DNA of 64,000 nt from Clostridium folliculivorans (GCF_024341905.1 NZ_BQXY01000004.1:91729-155728), one strand, 5' to 3'; positions 35,171 through 43,988 are shown, counted from the first letter of the stretch. Made by a program: numbers and translations. Notes: generated from the sequence alone by a model not told the origin.

Positions 35171-35728
35171 TTGGCAGTAAACAATGCAATGACTGCTGAC
35201 TTTTTACGTTCAGCCTACGGTGGAGAAAGTATGGCTCATATGAGATATCTTATATGGGGAGATTCAGCTGAAAAGGATGGGTATCCTAATATAGGTAAGC
35301 TATTTAGAGCTGTTGCTTATGCAGAATGGGCTCATGCAAAGAACCACTTTAATGTATTAAAAGAACAAGTGGGAGATAATACTGTAGTAGCAGGTGCTGT
35401 GTTTGGTCACACAAATATTATAGAGAATCTACAAGGTGCTATTGATGGTGAATTACATGAGGTAAAGCAGATGTATCCTGTTTATCTTGAAACAGCAAGA
35501 TATCAAGAAGAAAAAGATGCTCAAAGATCTTTCAATTATGCTTTAGAGGCAGAAAAAGTTCATGCAAAGATATTTGAATTCGCACAAGATACTGCAAAAC
35601 AAGGCAAAGATTTAGATATAGCTACAATGTATGTTTGCCCAATCTGTGGCTATACTGAGATTGGTGATAATGTAGAAAAGTGCCCAATTTGTGGTGCTAG
35701 TAGGGATGTATTTAAGGCTTTTGAATAA
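35171..35728 (+). CDS. rbr: Rubrerythrin
   Basis: 185 residues from TTG 35171, 9 nt after GAGAGGAT; the GTG at 35162 touches the site. The resulting MAVNNAMTADFLRSAYGGES matches known rubrerythrin starts. The first 140 residues are a ferritin-like di-iron bundle with Glu-X-X-His motifs (EWAHAKNH, EAEKVHAK). The end is a rubredoxin domain with two CPICG motifs. It reduces hydrogen peroxide in the cytosol of anaerobes. An A+T dyad (ATGTAATTATAATTT) just upstream resembles a weak PerR box. Confidence 0.95.
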   Translation: MAVNNAMTADFLRSAYGGESMAHMRYLIWGDSAEKDGYPNIGKLFRAVAYAEWAHAKNHFNVLKEQVGDNTVVAGAVFGHTNIIENLQGAIDGELHEVKQMYPVYLETARYQEEKDAQRSFNYALEAEKVHAKIFEFAQDTAKQGKDLDIATMYVCPICGYTEIGDNVEKCPICGASRDVFKAFE

Positions 35729-35822
35729 ATAAGATAATAAATATTCATAATTTAAACAAAAATTGTATATTATTAAGCTAGACGTCTTTAAAAACTAGTC
35801 TAGACTTTAAAGATATACAGTA

Positions 35823-35867
35823 AAAAGCACTACTAGATCTTTTATAGATATAGCAGTGCTTTTATTA
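35823..35867 (+). terminator. Bidirectional terminator between rbr and dps
   Basis: AAAAGCACT and AGTGCTTTT pair with further CTA...TAG pairing inside, A-run before and TTTT after. It serves convergent rbr and dps. Confidence 0.85.
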
Positions 35868-35870
35868 TAT

Positions 35871-35888
35871 GGATGTACCACTTAAATC
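35871..35888 (+). repeat. Repeat family 1, fragment
   Basis: GGATGTACCACTT at the 3' side of dps matches the left end of the 95-bp family; the rest is absent. Confidence 0.45.
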
Positions 35889-35894
35889 TGAAGT

Positions 35895-36371
35895 CTATTT
35901 TTTAGTAAATGCGCTTAACATCCATAGATCTTTCTCATATTTAGATATAAATCCTGCCATAAGATCAACGGTACCTTGGTCGTTTGCATCATCTGCAAGG
36001 GTTAGTATATTTCTTGAAGCTTCTAGTAATGATGAAAAGTCTTTTCTTATAACTTCTATTGAATCTTCAGGTGTAGCATCTTTGCTCTCTCTTTCAGCTA
36101 TTGTAGATAGACTTAGATACTCTTTCAAAGAAGCAGCAGGAGTATGACCTAAAGTTAATATTCTTTCTGCAACGGCATCTAAATCTGTATTCACTTTATC
36201 ATAATACTCTTCAAACTTTGTATGAAGTTCAAAGAAAGCAGGTCCCTTTACATTCCAATGAAGATTGTGAAGTTTAGTATATATAATATTTAAGTTCGCA
36301 AGATACTTATTCAATTCTCTAACTACAATTTCTAAACCATCTTTTTCTAAACCGATATAATTTTTACCCAT
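35895..36371 (-). CDS. dps: Dps-family DNA-binding/iron-storage miniferritin
   Basis: 158 residues. The Dps ferroxidase site lies across the dimer interface: HNLHWNVKGPAFFELHTKFE supplies His and His, followed by Asp and Glu in DAVAERI. The protein forms a 12-mer that oxidises Fe(II) with peroxide and stores it, protecting DNA. The start follows GGAGG. The promoter upstream is near consensus and carries a perfect PerR-type box, so peroxide induction is likely. Confidence 0.93.
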   Translation of the reverse strand: MGKNYIGLEKDGLEIVVRELNKYLANLNIIYTKLHNLHWNVKGPAFFELHTKFEEYYDKVNTDLDAVAERILTLGHTPAASLKEYLSLSTIAERESKDATPEDSIEVIRKDFSSLLEASRNILTLADDANDQGTVDLMAGFISKYEKDLWMLSAFTKK

Positions 36372-36483
36372 AAAAAAGCCTCCTTATTAATTAATATTTT
36401 TTATATGAATTCATAATAAAGTATAACCATTTAATACTCGTAATATTTGCACAATATAGAATTGAGTTAAAGTAAATACTATA

Positions 36484-36531
36484 TTGTAATGATTACAATT
36501 TTATAATAATATTAATTATATTTATTGTCAA
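36484..36531 (-). promoter_or_regulatory. dps promoter with overlapping PerR-type box
   Basis: On the minus strand TTGACA (36531-36526), 17 bp, TATTAT (36508-36503). The perfect 7-1-7 palindrome TTGTAATGATTACAA (36484-36498) lies 4 bp past -10, over the transcription start. This matches the PerR/Fur-family box form, and binding would block initiation. Confidence 0.8.
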
Positions 36532-36549
36532 TAGATAAACTAAATTAAT

Positions 36550-36564
36550 TGATAAAGATTATCA
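36550..36564. promoter_or_regulatory. Fur-like box upstream of the dps promoter
   Basis: TGATAAAGATTATCA is one mismatch from the 7-1-7 Fur consensus TGATAATnATTATCA. It lies 19 bp upstream of the dps -35. Confidence 0.45.
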
Positions 36565-36632
36565 TTATGGTGAGTGAATCAAATTATATTTATACTATAG
36601 GAAGATGATGTTAAGCTTAAAGGCAGTCAAAA

Positions 36633-36668
36633 TAAATGATCAGACCAAAGCTGGCCTGATCATTTATT
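36633..36668 (-). terminator. Terminator overlapping the perR stop codon
   Basis: On the minus strand AAATGATCAG and CTGATCATTT form the stem around a CCA...TGG core, followed by ATTTTGAC. The TGA stop lies in the stem. Confidence 0.7.
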
Positions 36669-37085
36669 TTTATTACATAAGCAATTTTTACATATACCTT
36701 TAAAATGAAAAGATTGTTCTTTGACTTGAAAACCTTCTAAGTTTTTTATTTTAGAAAGATTTATGTCCATGTCTACATCATAAACTGTACCACAGTTTTC
36801 ACACTTAAAGTGTCCATGAGCTTCCGGATTAAATAAGTCATATCTTATTTCATTACCTTCTATTGTAATAGCTTCTACAAGTTTTTTTTCAACGAACATA
36901 TTTAAAGTATTATATACAGTAGTTTTTGAAAGCGTTGGGATATCTTTAACTAATTCTTCGTAAATTTGATTTACATTAGGATGATTTTGTCTTTCATTTA
37001 AGTATTCAAAAATTCTCTTTCTTTGATAGGAAGGACTGATACCATGTTCTCTTAAGTAAGCTTCAATATTAGATATCTTTATCAA
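36660..37085 (-). CDS. perR: Fur-family peroxide regulator, PerR type
   Basis: 141 residues from TTG 37085, 6 nt after GGAGGTG; the GTG at 37094 is part of that site. The HTH is at about 20-80 (PSYQRKRIFEYLNERQNHPN, TLSKTTVYNTLNMF). The structural zinc site is CX2C twice (CENC and CKNC) and HGHF supplies regulatory-metal histidines. Clustering with sodA, rbr and dps supports PerR over Fur or Zur. Its own leader carries a box like that of dps, suggesting autoregulation. Confidence 0.87.
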   Translation of the reverse strand: MIKISNIEAYLREHGISPSYQRKRIFEYLNERQNHPNVNQIYEELVKDIPTLSKTTVYNTLNMFVEKKLVEAITIEGNEIRYDLFNPEAHGHFKCENCGTVYDVDMDINLSKIKNLEGFQVKEQSFHFKGICKNCLCNKNK

Positions 37086-37107
37086 ATTAAACACCTCCTA
37101 TATAAAA

Positions 37108-37124
37108 GTGTAATTAATACAATT
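37108..37124 (-). promoter_or_regulatory. PerR-type box in the perR leader
   Basis: TGTAATTAATACA (37109-37121) is a dyad resembling the dps box, about 10 bp upstream of the GGAGG site of perR. Confidence 0.55.
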
Positions 37125-37238
37125 TTATATTTAATTTAATAATAGCAAGTTTTTTAAAAATTGTGAATGGAACATACTGGTTATAAGCCTCAATAAGTTG
37201 TACTATATAAAGATAATATGAAAATTTTGGGAGGGAAT

Positions 37239-38402
37239 ATGTCTAGTAAGTTTGAACAAGAAAAATCAATAATATTTTTAAGGTACATATATATTTTTAT
37301 ATTCATATTAGCCTTTTCGCATAATGGAGAAGGAGTATATGTTTTTGACATAGTATTTTTATTATTATTTATAATAAATAATCAAATAAGATATTTCATA
37401 TTACCTAGGAAAGTTATACTTATTTGGAGCTCTATTATTATTGAAACTGTGTTGGCATATAAGTTATATAGTCTAGGCGGTATTTTTGGTGAGTTTATAT
37501 TTGTTTTACCACTATTAGATATAATATATAATCTAAAAAAGGTGTATTGGATATTTTATGCTTTATTTGTTACTACTTTATTATATAACCAAAACTTAGA
37601 TAAAATACTAGGATGGATTATAGTAGCGGTACCCTTAATTATAATTTTAGATAAGGTCAAAAGTGAGGAGTATAGAAAGATAGAAGCTCAGGATTTATAT
37701 GATAAATTAAGGGAAAAAGATGAAGAATTAAAAAAGGTTAATAAAGAGCTTGAAGCTTACGTAAATACTATAGAAGAAATAACCCTTTTAAGGGAAAGAA
37801 ATAGAGTATCAAGAGAAATTCATGATAATGTTGGGCATGCATTAGCTACTATAATAATTCAACTTGGAGCAATAGAAAAGATATCAGATAAAGACGGGAA
37901 AACAGCTAGCCAAATGGCTAAAAGTCTGGGCCAATTCGCTAAGGAAAGTCTGGAACGAGTACGAGCTGCAGTAAGAGCCATGAAACCACGAGAGCTAGAA
38001 GAGTATGAAGGTGTAATAGCTATTTCTGAAATGATCAAAAACTTTGAGAAACTTACTGCGGTAAAAGTTAGGTTTAGAGTATCTGACAACGTATGGAAAC
38101 TAAATTCAGATCAAACCATGGTTATATATAGAATAATCCAAGAGTTTCTATCAAACTCAGTAAGACATGGAAAAGCGACAGAAATAAGGGTGTTCTTAAA
38201 CTTTCTAAGTGATCATCTTAGGGTACACTTAAAGGATAATGGCAAAGGCTGCAGTGATGTAGTGCCTGGTGTTGGACTTTCTAGTATCAAAGAAAGAGTT
38301 TCTGTATGGGGAGGAACTTTGGAATACTTCACTGAGATTAATAAAGGATTTGAACTTATTGTTACTATGGACAAAGGTAAGCTGAGTTTAGATGAAGTAT
38401 AA
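37239..38402 (+). CDS. NarL-type sensor histidine kinase, LnrJ-like
   Basis: 387 residues from ATG 37239 after GGGAGGGA. The first 150 residues hold about five or six closely packed helices with almost no external loops, an intramembrane-sensing layout. A coiled coil then leads to a HisKA_3 domain with phospho-acceptor His195 in SREIHDNVGHALA, and a HATPase with NSVRHG, DNGKGC and GVGLSSIKERV. The pair plus the downstream ABC genes match the order of the LnrJK-LnrLMN (yfiJKLMN) linearmycin-resistance locus. The assignment to that type is by architecture and order only. Confidence 0.9.
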   Translation: MSSKFEQEKSIIFLRYIYIFIFILAFSHNGEGVYVFDIVFLLLFIINNQIRYFILPRKVILIWSSIIIETVLAYKLYSLGGIFGEFIFVLPLLDIIYNLKKVYWIFYALFVTTLLYNQNLDKILGWIIVAVPLIIILDKVKSEEYRKIEAQDLYDKLREKDEELKKVNKELEAYVNTIEEITLLRERNRVSREIHDNVGHALATIIIQLGAIEKISDKDGKTASQMAKSLGQFAKESLERVRAAVRAMKPRELEEYEGVIAISEMIKNFEKLTAVKVRFRVSDNVWKLNSDQTMVIYRIIQEFLSNSVRHGKATEIRVFLNFLSDHLRVHLKDNGKGCSDVVPGVGLSSIKERVSVWGGTLEYFTEINKGFELIVTMDKGKLSLDEV

Positions 38403-38423
38403 AATATGTTGGAGGTTTTATAT

Positions 38424-39080
38424 TTGGATAAGATAAAAATAATTATAGTGGATGATGAAAAGTTGATAAGAGAAGGTTTAAAGATAATACTTTCAACTTA
38501 TGAAGATATAGAGGTATTGGCTTTATGCGAAGACGGACACATAGCATATGAATTCTGTAAATCAAATAAAGTCGATGTAGTGCTCATGGATATAAGAATG
38601 GATAATTGTGATGGAGTTTTGGGAACAAAACTTATAAAAAAACTAAATGCTGAAATAAAGATACTTATACTAACTACCTTTAAAGACAGCGAGTATATTG
38701 AAGAAGCTCTTAAGAATGGTGCATCTGGATATTTGTTGAAGGATAGTTCTTACGACTTAATATATGGAGGAATAAAAGCAGCTTTTGGAGGAAATATAGT
38801 TGTCCATCCGGATATAGTATCTAAACTTGTAGTTAAAGAAAATGATAGAGATGATTCTTTAATAAAGGAAAGATTAAAAGAAGAAACAGGGCTCACTGAG
38901 AGAGAATTAACTATAGTAGAAGAAATAGCAAATGGACTATCGAATAAAGAAATTGGAGAAAAGATGTATCTTACGGAAGGAACTATAAAGAATAATATAA
39001 CTACTATACTTTCCAAATTAGCTTTAAGAGATAGAACTCAAATAGCTATATTTGCTTTCAAAAACAACCTAATCAAGTAA
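38424..39080 (+). CDS. NarL/FixJ-family response regulator, LnrK-like
   Basis: 218 residues from TTG 38424, 7 nt after GGAGGT; the ATG at 38406 lies before that site. The receiver has Asp-Asp near the start (VDDEK), phospho-acceptor Asp56 in VVLMDIRMD and Lys in LLKDSSYD. The LuxR-type HTH is at the end: LTERELTIVEEIANGLSNKE, then TEGTIKNNITTILSKL. It is 21 bp after the kinase gene. The likely target is the ABC operon 297 bp downstream, which has a perfect palindrome in its leader. Confidence 0.94.
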   Translation: MDKIKIIIVDDEKLIREGLKIILSTYEDIEVLALCEDGHIAYEFCKSNKVDVVLMDIRMDNCDGVLGTKLIKKLNAEIKILILTTFKDSEYIEEALKNGASGYLLKDSSYDLIYGGIKAAFGGNIVVHPDIVSKLVVKENDRDDSLIKERLKEETGLTERELTIVEEIANGLSNKEIGEKMYLTEGTIKNNITTILSKLALRDRTQIAIFAFKNNLIK

Positions 39081-39084
39081 AATT

Positions 39085-39120
39085 TTGAGGTCAGGAAATT
39101 CCTGGCCTCAATTATTTTTA
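39085..39120 (+). terminator. Terminator between regulator pair and ABC genes
   Basis: GAGGTCAGG and CCTGGCCTC pair (one G-T) around AAATT and run into AATTATTTTT. Confidence 0.85.
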
Positions 39121-39231
39121 TTAATTTATTATACATAGATTGGTTTTATCAAATAAAACTGGTATCTATAGTATAAGATTTTTAATTATAGGGGTGTAAT
39201 TGTTTGAAAGAAACCAAAAAGCATAAGTATA

Positions 39232-39262
39232 AATGACTTAAGTCATTCAATATAGTGACTTA
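39232..39262 (+). promoter_or_regulatory. Palindromic operator candidate upstream of the Lnr-like ABC genes
   Basis: AATGACTTAAGTCATT (39232-39247) is a perfect 16-bp palindrome. A second GTGACTTA half-site begins at 39255, about two helical turns from the first half-site. NarL/LiaR-type dimers bind such inverted repeats. It lies about 130 bp upstream of the ATPase start. Confidence 0.55.
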
Positions 39263-39377
39263 GGCTAATATGTAATAAATAGGAAGCAGTATATAATTAA
39301 CTCATAGATAAGAATTAAATTAAGTTAACTTTTAAGGATTAAAAGGCTTAACTGTTCAATATAAGGAGGATAATAAA

Positions 39378-40322
39378 ATGAATATAGTAGAGGTAAATAA
39401 TATAACAAAGAGATTTAACGATAAACTTGTTTTAGATAATGTTTCATTTAACATAAAAAAGGGTGAAATATTTGGACTCCTTGGACCTAATGGAGCTGGA
39501 AAGTCTACATTAATAAACTTGATGGTTGGGCTACTAAAGATGGATAAGGGGCAAGTGATAATAGGCGGTAATGATATAAGCAAAGAAACAATTAAAGCAA
39601 AACAAAGAATCGGATTAGTTCCTCAGGAAATTGCATTATTTGAAGGTTTAAATGCAAAAGAAAACTTAGAATACTGGGGAGGTCTCTATGGGTTAAGAGG
39701 AAAAGTGCTTAAGGATAGAATAGATGAAGCTATAGAAATATCAGCACTTAAGGATCATTTAAAGAATCCAGTAAAAAAATATTCCGGAGGAATGAAGAGA
39801 AGATTAAATATAGCTGCAGCAATGATGCACCACCCAGAAGTATTAATAATGGATGAGCCAACTGTAGGGGTAGACCCACAATCAAGAAATCATATTTTTG
39901 AAGTTGTTAAGAGGATGAATAAAGAATATAGCACTTCAATTATATATACATCTCACTATATGGAAGAAGTTGAACTTCTCTGCGATAACATTCTTATATT
40001 AGATTTAGGTAAGGAAGTAGCATACGGAAGTAAAGAAGAATTAAAGAGAATGGTAATTAGTGATAGAGTAATTAAGATAAAAGCTCAAGGAAGATTGGAT
40101 GAATTAGCTTTTGAAATGAAAAAGCTTCCTAATATAAGAGGTACTGAAGTTGTAGATGATGAAATTAAAGTTATATGTAATGAAGCGCTTACTATAAATG
40201 AAATCTTGGATGCTATAGCAGAGTACAAGGTTGCAGTGAGGAATATAGGAATAGAGGAACCTAATCTAGAAGAAGTGTTCTTAACACTTACAGGCAGAAA
40301 TCTTAGGGATGAGGAGAAGTAA
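39378..40322 (+). CDS. ABC transporter ATP-binding protein, LnrL-like
   Basis: 314 residues. Walker A GPNGAGKST, Q-loop LVPQEIALFEGL, signature YSGGMKRRLNIAAAM, Walker B VLIMDEPTVGVD and switch His in YTSHYMEEVE are present, followed by a roughly 80-residue C-terminal domain of the DrrA/CcmA type. These ATPases drive ABC-2 exporters of lipophilic drugs. AAGGAGGATAAT precedes the ATG. The permease gene starts 1 bp after its stop. Confidence 0.95.
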   Translation: MNIVEVNNITKRFNDKLVLDNVSFNIKKGEIFGLLGPNGAGKSTLINLMVGLLKMDKGQVIIGGNDISKETIKAKQRIGLVPQEIALFEGLNAKENLEYWGGLYGLRGKVLKDRIDEAIEISALKDHLKNPVKKYSGGMKRRLNIAAAMMHHPEVLIMDEPTVGVDPQSRNHIFEVVKRMNKEYSTSIIYTSHYMEEVELLCDNILILDLGKEVAYGSKEELKRMVISDRVIKIKAQGRLDELAFEMKKLPNIRGTEVVDDEIKVICNEALTINEILDAIAEYKVAVRNIGIEEPNLEEVFLTLTGRNLRDEEK

Positions 40323-40323
40323 A

Positions 40324-41460
40324 ATGAATCTAGTAACAGAAATAAGAAAAAACTTAATATCCTTTATTAGGCAGAACAGAATAATATTTGTGTTATTTAT
40401 AATTTGTCCTATGATAGCGGCTTATGTTTATGGTGTTATGCAGCAGGATGTATTCTCTGGTAAAAGTTCCTTTGAACCTGTAAAAGTTGAATTTAAATAT
40501 GATAAAACTTCACAAGAAGGAAAAGCTTTAGAAGCAATGTTAAATACAAAAGAAGTTAAGAATTTTATAAATAGTGATGCTGTAGATGATATAAAGTGTA
40601 GAGTTACAATAGATAAATCTTTTAATGATATAACAATAGAGAAAGTATCTGGGTCTGATAGTGCTTTAGATATGGTTCAAGGATTTATGAGAACTTTTAC
40701 TGAAAATATTAATCAATATAAAATTATCTACAAAAATATAGATTCTATTAGTTTAAATGATGAACAAAAGAAATCACTTACTAGTAAAGTAGTTGGAAAA
40801 CTTCAGGAGATACAAAAGGTGCCTTCCGTTAAGGAAAAGGTAATAGAAGGATACAAATCATTAGGAGCAAGAGAATATTACACTATATCAATGTTTAGTT
40901 TCTCATCAGTTATGATAATGCTTACCTTAGTAAAATTATTCTACAAAGATAAGCGAGCTGGAATATTAAGAAGGAGCTTCTCCACTCCTAACAAAAAGAT
41001 TAATTACTTAGCAGGATATTTAAGTTCCTCCTTCATAATAGTATTTTTTATAAATATAGTATACGTGATGGTAAATAAAATATTAGGGATAGCTTTCACT
41101 ACTTCAATAGTATGGATATTAGTTGCAGTTGTTTTTCAAAGTTTGCTTCAAGCATCTGTTATAGGTTTGATAATAGCTTTTGTAAAAAGTGAGAAAGTAA
41201 GTAACTCAATAATTACCGTTATTACAGCTTTACCGCTAATGATTGGAGGAGTTTTCTTTAGCGTTGATATGACTGATGCTAGTGTACTAAAAATAATATC
41301 TAATTTTTCTCCAAATTCATTGATACTTAATTCTTATAAGAACTTGGCTATAATTGAAGGCAGTTATGGTGCCTTAAACCAAATTATGCTTATGCTTTTA
41401 GTAGCGGTGATGTTTCTAGTTGTAAGCTTTGTTAAAGTTAATATTGCATGGGAGGATTAA
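40324..41460 (+). CDS. ABC-2-type permease, LnrM-like
   Basis: 378 residues from ATG 40324 after GAGGAGAAG. One TM at about 18-38, an extracytoplasmic domain (about 40-190), then five TMs in the C-terminal half, the usual YhgE/ABC-2 plan. It forms the channel with the ATPase before it and the second permease after it. The substrate is probably a membrane-active lipid or peptide, by analogy with LnrLMN. Confidence 0.88.
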   Translation: MNLVTEIRKNLISFIRQNRIIFVLFIICPMIAAYVYGVMQQDVFSGKSSFEPVKVEFKYDKTSQEGKALEAMLNTKEVKNFINSDAVDDIKCRVTIDKSFNDITIEKVSGSDSALDMVQGFMRTFTENINQYKIIYKNIDSISLNDEQKKSLTSKVVGKLQEIQKVPSVKEKVIEGYKSLGAREYYTISMFSFSSVMIMLTLVKLFYKDKRAGILRRSFSTPNKKINYLAGYLSSSFIIVFFINIVYVMVNKILGIAFTTSIVWILVAVVFQSLLQASVIGLIIAFVKSEKVSNSIITVITALPLMIGGVFFSVDMTDASVLKIISNFSPNSLILNSYKNLAIIEGSYGALNQIMLMLLVAVMFLVVSFVKVNIAWED

Positions 41461-41462
41461 CT

Positions 41463-42539
41463 ATGAGTTTTTTAATATTGTTGAAAAGTAATCTAAAGAG
41501 ACTGACTAAAAGTAAAAGCACTGTTATAGCAACTATTATTGTTCCATTTATTGTAGTTTTAGGCTTAGGATTTTTATTTAACAATCTAATTGGGTCTGAT
41601 AATGAGAATGTTATTGTAAACAGTGATAAGGGAAGTTATAGTAATGAATTTATTCAAGAAATACAAACTAATACTAATATTAAGATATATGATAAAGATA
41701 AGGCCACAGAAAAGCTAAAAAAGAAAAATATAAGTGTGTTTTATGAGATACCTGAGGATTTCTCTGATAAAATCGGAAGGGGTGAAAAGCCTCAAATAAT
41801 TTCTTATAAGCTTGGAAGTAATTCTGATTTAGGAAATTTTCAATTAAATGCTGATTCACTTATAAATAATATGATACTAAAAAATGAGTTTAAAAGTAAC
41901 GGAAAAGATATAAGCTTGAAAGCTTTAAGTTATAAAGAAGCTAACATTTCAGTTATAGGAAAAGATAAGACTAATTTTGGGGATGCTATGGTACTTAATT
42001 TGATAATAAGTTTTGCACTGTTCAGTTCTATTGGCATATCGATGGATCTATTTCACCTAAATGAGCAAAATATAATTGTGAGAAGTTTTACTACAGCTAA
42101 TAAACCTGGCGTTATAATAGGAGCTATACTAGGGGCGCTATTTATAATATCTGCATTATCCTATAGTTCGATTTATGTATTAAGTGCTCTAGTAAATTCT
42201 CATAGTATGCTTACAAAAGCACCTATAGCTATTCTAAATATAAGTTGCTTGGCACTAGTATCATTAAGCCTTGGAATTCTAGTTACTAGGGTAGTAAAGA
42301 GGGAAAACTATATCAATGTAGTATTACAAATAATTGTAGGAGTGACATGCTTTGTAGGTGGAAGTTTTATGCCATATGACTTTTTGCCTAAGTCTGTTAC
42401 TGCATTTTCTAAGTTTACTCCTCAATACTGGGCATTGCAGTCAATAAACACTCAGAAACCAGAATATGCATTGATAGTGGTGTTATTTTCACTGGTATTA
42501 TTTACTGCAGGAACTTTTAAAGTTAAGAGAATTGCGTAA
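41463..42539 (+). CDS. ABC-2-type permease, LnrN-like
   Basis: 358 residues from ATG 41463, with GGGAGGATT inside the end of the preceding gene. The plan mirrors its neighbour: TM near 20-40, an external domain of about 120 residues, then five or six TMs. The two permeases differ in sequence and probably form a heterodimer. A terminator follows. Confidence 0.88.
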   Translation: MSFLILLKSNLKRLTKSKSTVIATIIVPFIVVLGLGFLFNNLIGSDNENVIVNSDKGSYSNEFIQEIQTNTNIKIYDKDKATEKLKKKNISVFYEIPEDFSDKIGRGEKPQIISYKLGSNSDLGNFQLNADSLINNMILKNEFKSNGKDISLKALSYKEANISVIGKDKTNFGDAMVLNLIISFALFSSIGISMDLFHLNEQNIIVRSFTTANKPGVIIGAILGALFIISALSYSSIYVLSALVNSHSMLTKAPIAILNISCLALVSLSLGILVTRVVKRENYINVVLQIIVGVTCFVGGSFMPYDFLPKSVTAFSKFTPQYWALQSINTQKPEYALIVVLFSLVLFTAGTFKVKRIA

Positions 42540-42586
42540 TTTGTATTGGTATAGTAAAAGATATGCAACTAAGTATTAAGGTTATT

Positions 42587-42625
42587 AAAAGAACTCTGCT
42601 GGGTTGTGAGCAGAGTTCTTTTAAT
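42587..42625 (+). terminator. Terminator of the Lnr-like operon
   Basis: AAAAGAACTCTGCT and AGCAGAGTTCTTTT form a perfect 14-bp stem around GGGTTGTG, followed by AATAT. Confidence 0.88.
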
Positions 42626-42687
42626 ATAAATTCTATTACGGAGTAATATATCCATAATAATTAAAAATAAAAGCTTATTTAAATAAG

Positions 42688-43680
42688 TTATTTAGTGATT
42701 TCATCTATTAATCTAAGCTCTTCTTCAGAGAAATCTAGATTATTTACTACCTGAACATTCTCTATAATTTGAGAAACCTTACTTGCACCTATAAGTGCAG
42801 AAGTAACTTTACCATTTCTTAAAACCCATGCAAGTGACATTTGAGCCAAAGATTGATTTCTATTTTGTGCTATGTCATTAAGCTTCTTTATCTTTTCAAC
42901 CTTTTCTACTGTTATTGCATCAGAATTTAGAAAAGGAGAAGTTGGGTTAGCGGCTCTAGAATCGTGAGGAACTCCATTGATATATTTATTTGTTAGTAAG
43001 CCTTGAGCAAGAGGGCAAAATGCTATAGAGCCTATTCCTTCTTCTTCTAAGACTTCTTGAAGTCCGTCTTCAATCCATCTATCAAACATTGAATACCTTG
43101 GCTGATGAATAAGGCAAGGAGTTCCAAGCTCCTTCAATATCTTAGAAGCCTTTGCTGTTTGTTCAGCACTGTAGTTTGATATACCTACATATAATGCCTT
43201 ACCTTGTCTAACTACTTGATCTAAAGCCATCATAGTTTCTTCAACAGGAGTATTTGGATCTGGTCTGTGAGAATAGAATATATCTACATAATCTAAATTC
43301 ATTCTTTTCAAGCTTTGATCTAAGCTTGATATCAAATATTTTCTTGATCCCCAGTCACCATAAGGGCCTGGCCACATTCCATAGCCTGCTTTTGTAGAGA
43401 TAACTAGTTCATCTCTATATCCAGAAAGCTCGGAGTGAAGAATTCTTCCAAAGTTCTCTTCTGCAGATCCTGGAGGTGGTCCGTAGTTGTTTGCTAAATC
43501 AAAATGTGTTATTCCTAAGTCAAAAGATGTGGTTATTAATCTTTTTTGGTTTTCTAAGGTGTCTACGCCACCGAAGTTATGCCATAAACCAAGAGATATT
43601 GCAGGCAGCTTTAGACCGCTTTTCCCACATCTATTATATTTCATATTATTGTATCTTGAGTTTGATGGAGTATGTGCCAT
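42688..43680 (-). CDS. Aldo/keto reductase, YghZ-like
   Basis: 330 residues with the aldo/keto reductase barrel. Asp and Tyr of the tetrad lie in FDLANNYGPPPGSAEENFG, Lys in STKAGYGMWPGPYGDWGS and His in IFYSHRPDPN. The latter pattern is typical of YghZ/AKR14-type enzymes, which reduce methylglyoxal and similar aldehydes with NADPH. The ATG follows AAAGGAGG. It is a single gene. Confidence 0.93.
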   Translation of the reverse strand: MAHTPSNSRYNNMKYNRCGKSGLKLPAISLGLWHNFGGVDTLENQKRLITTSFDLGITHFDLANNYGPPPGSAEENFGRILHSELSGYRDELVISTKAGYGMWPGPYGDWGSRKYLISSLDQSLKRMNLDYVDIFYSHRPDPNTPVEETMMALDQVVRQGKALYVGISNYSAEQTAKASKILKELGTPCLIHQPRYSMFDRWIEDGLQEVLEEEGIGSIAFCPLAQGLLTNKYINGVPHDSRAANPTSPFLNSDAITVEKVEKIKKLNDIAQNRNQSLAQMSLAWVLRNGKVTSALIGASKVSQIIENVQVVNNLDFSEEELRLIDEITK

Positions 43681-43803
43681 GAATTTTCCTCCTTTAATAT
43701 GAATCTTTATAAAAAGTAATTTTTTATAAACATGTACGATATATTGATAATGTTTACATTATACCATTATAAATATATAAAGTATATACTTTACATATGC
43801 TAA

Positions 43804-43897
43804 TGTAGATTAAAGATGTATCACTTTAATCTACATTTATTTTCAAAACTTCTCTGGGTTATAAAAGGAGAATTTGAAAATATAAGTTTAAGTTAGA
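43804..43897 (+). repeat. Repeat family 1, degenerate copy with an overlapping hairpin
   Basis: GATGTATCACTTTA (43815-) starts like family 1. The middle stem TATTTTCAAA/TTTGAAAATA is kept and the inner CTTCTC/GGAGAA stem differs. The right outer arm is lost. TGTAGATTAAA and TTTAATCTACA (43804-43835) form a separate 11-bp hairpin over the left end. Confidence 0.55.
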
Positions 43898-43926
43898 AGC
43901 CATAGGTTAATGGATTTCAATAAAAA

Positions 43927-43965
43927 AATACCCTTCAAGCTTGTTCTGCTGAAAGGTAATTTTTC
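43927..43965 (-). terminator. Terminator of the glutaredoxin-like gene
   Basis: On the minus strand TACCTTTCA pairs with TGAAGGGTA, one G-T, and runs into TTTTTTTA. Confidence 0.8.
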
Positions 43966-43988
43966 ATTTATAAAGATAATCGTATGTT

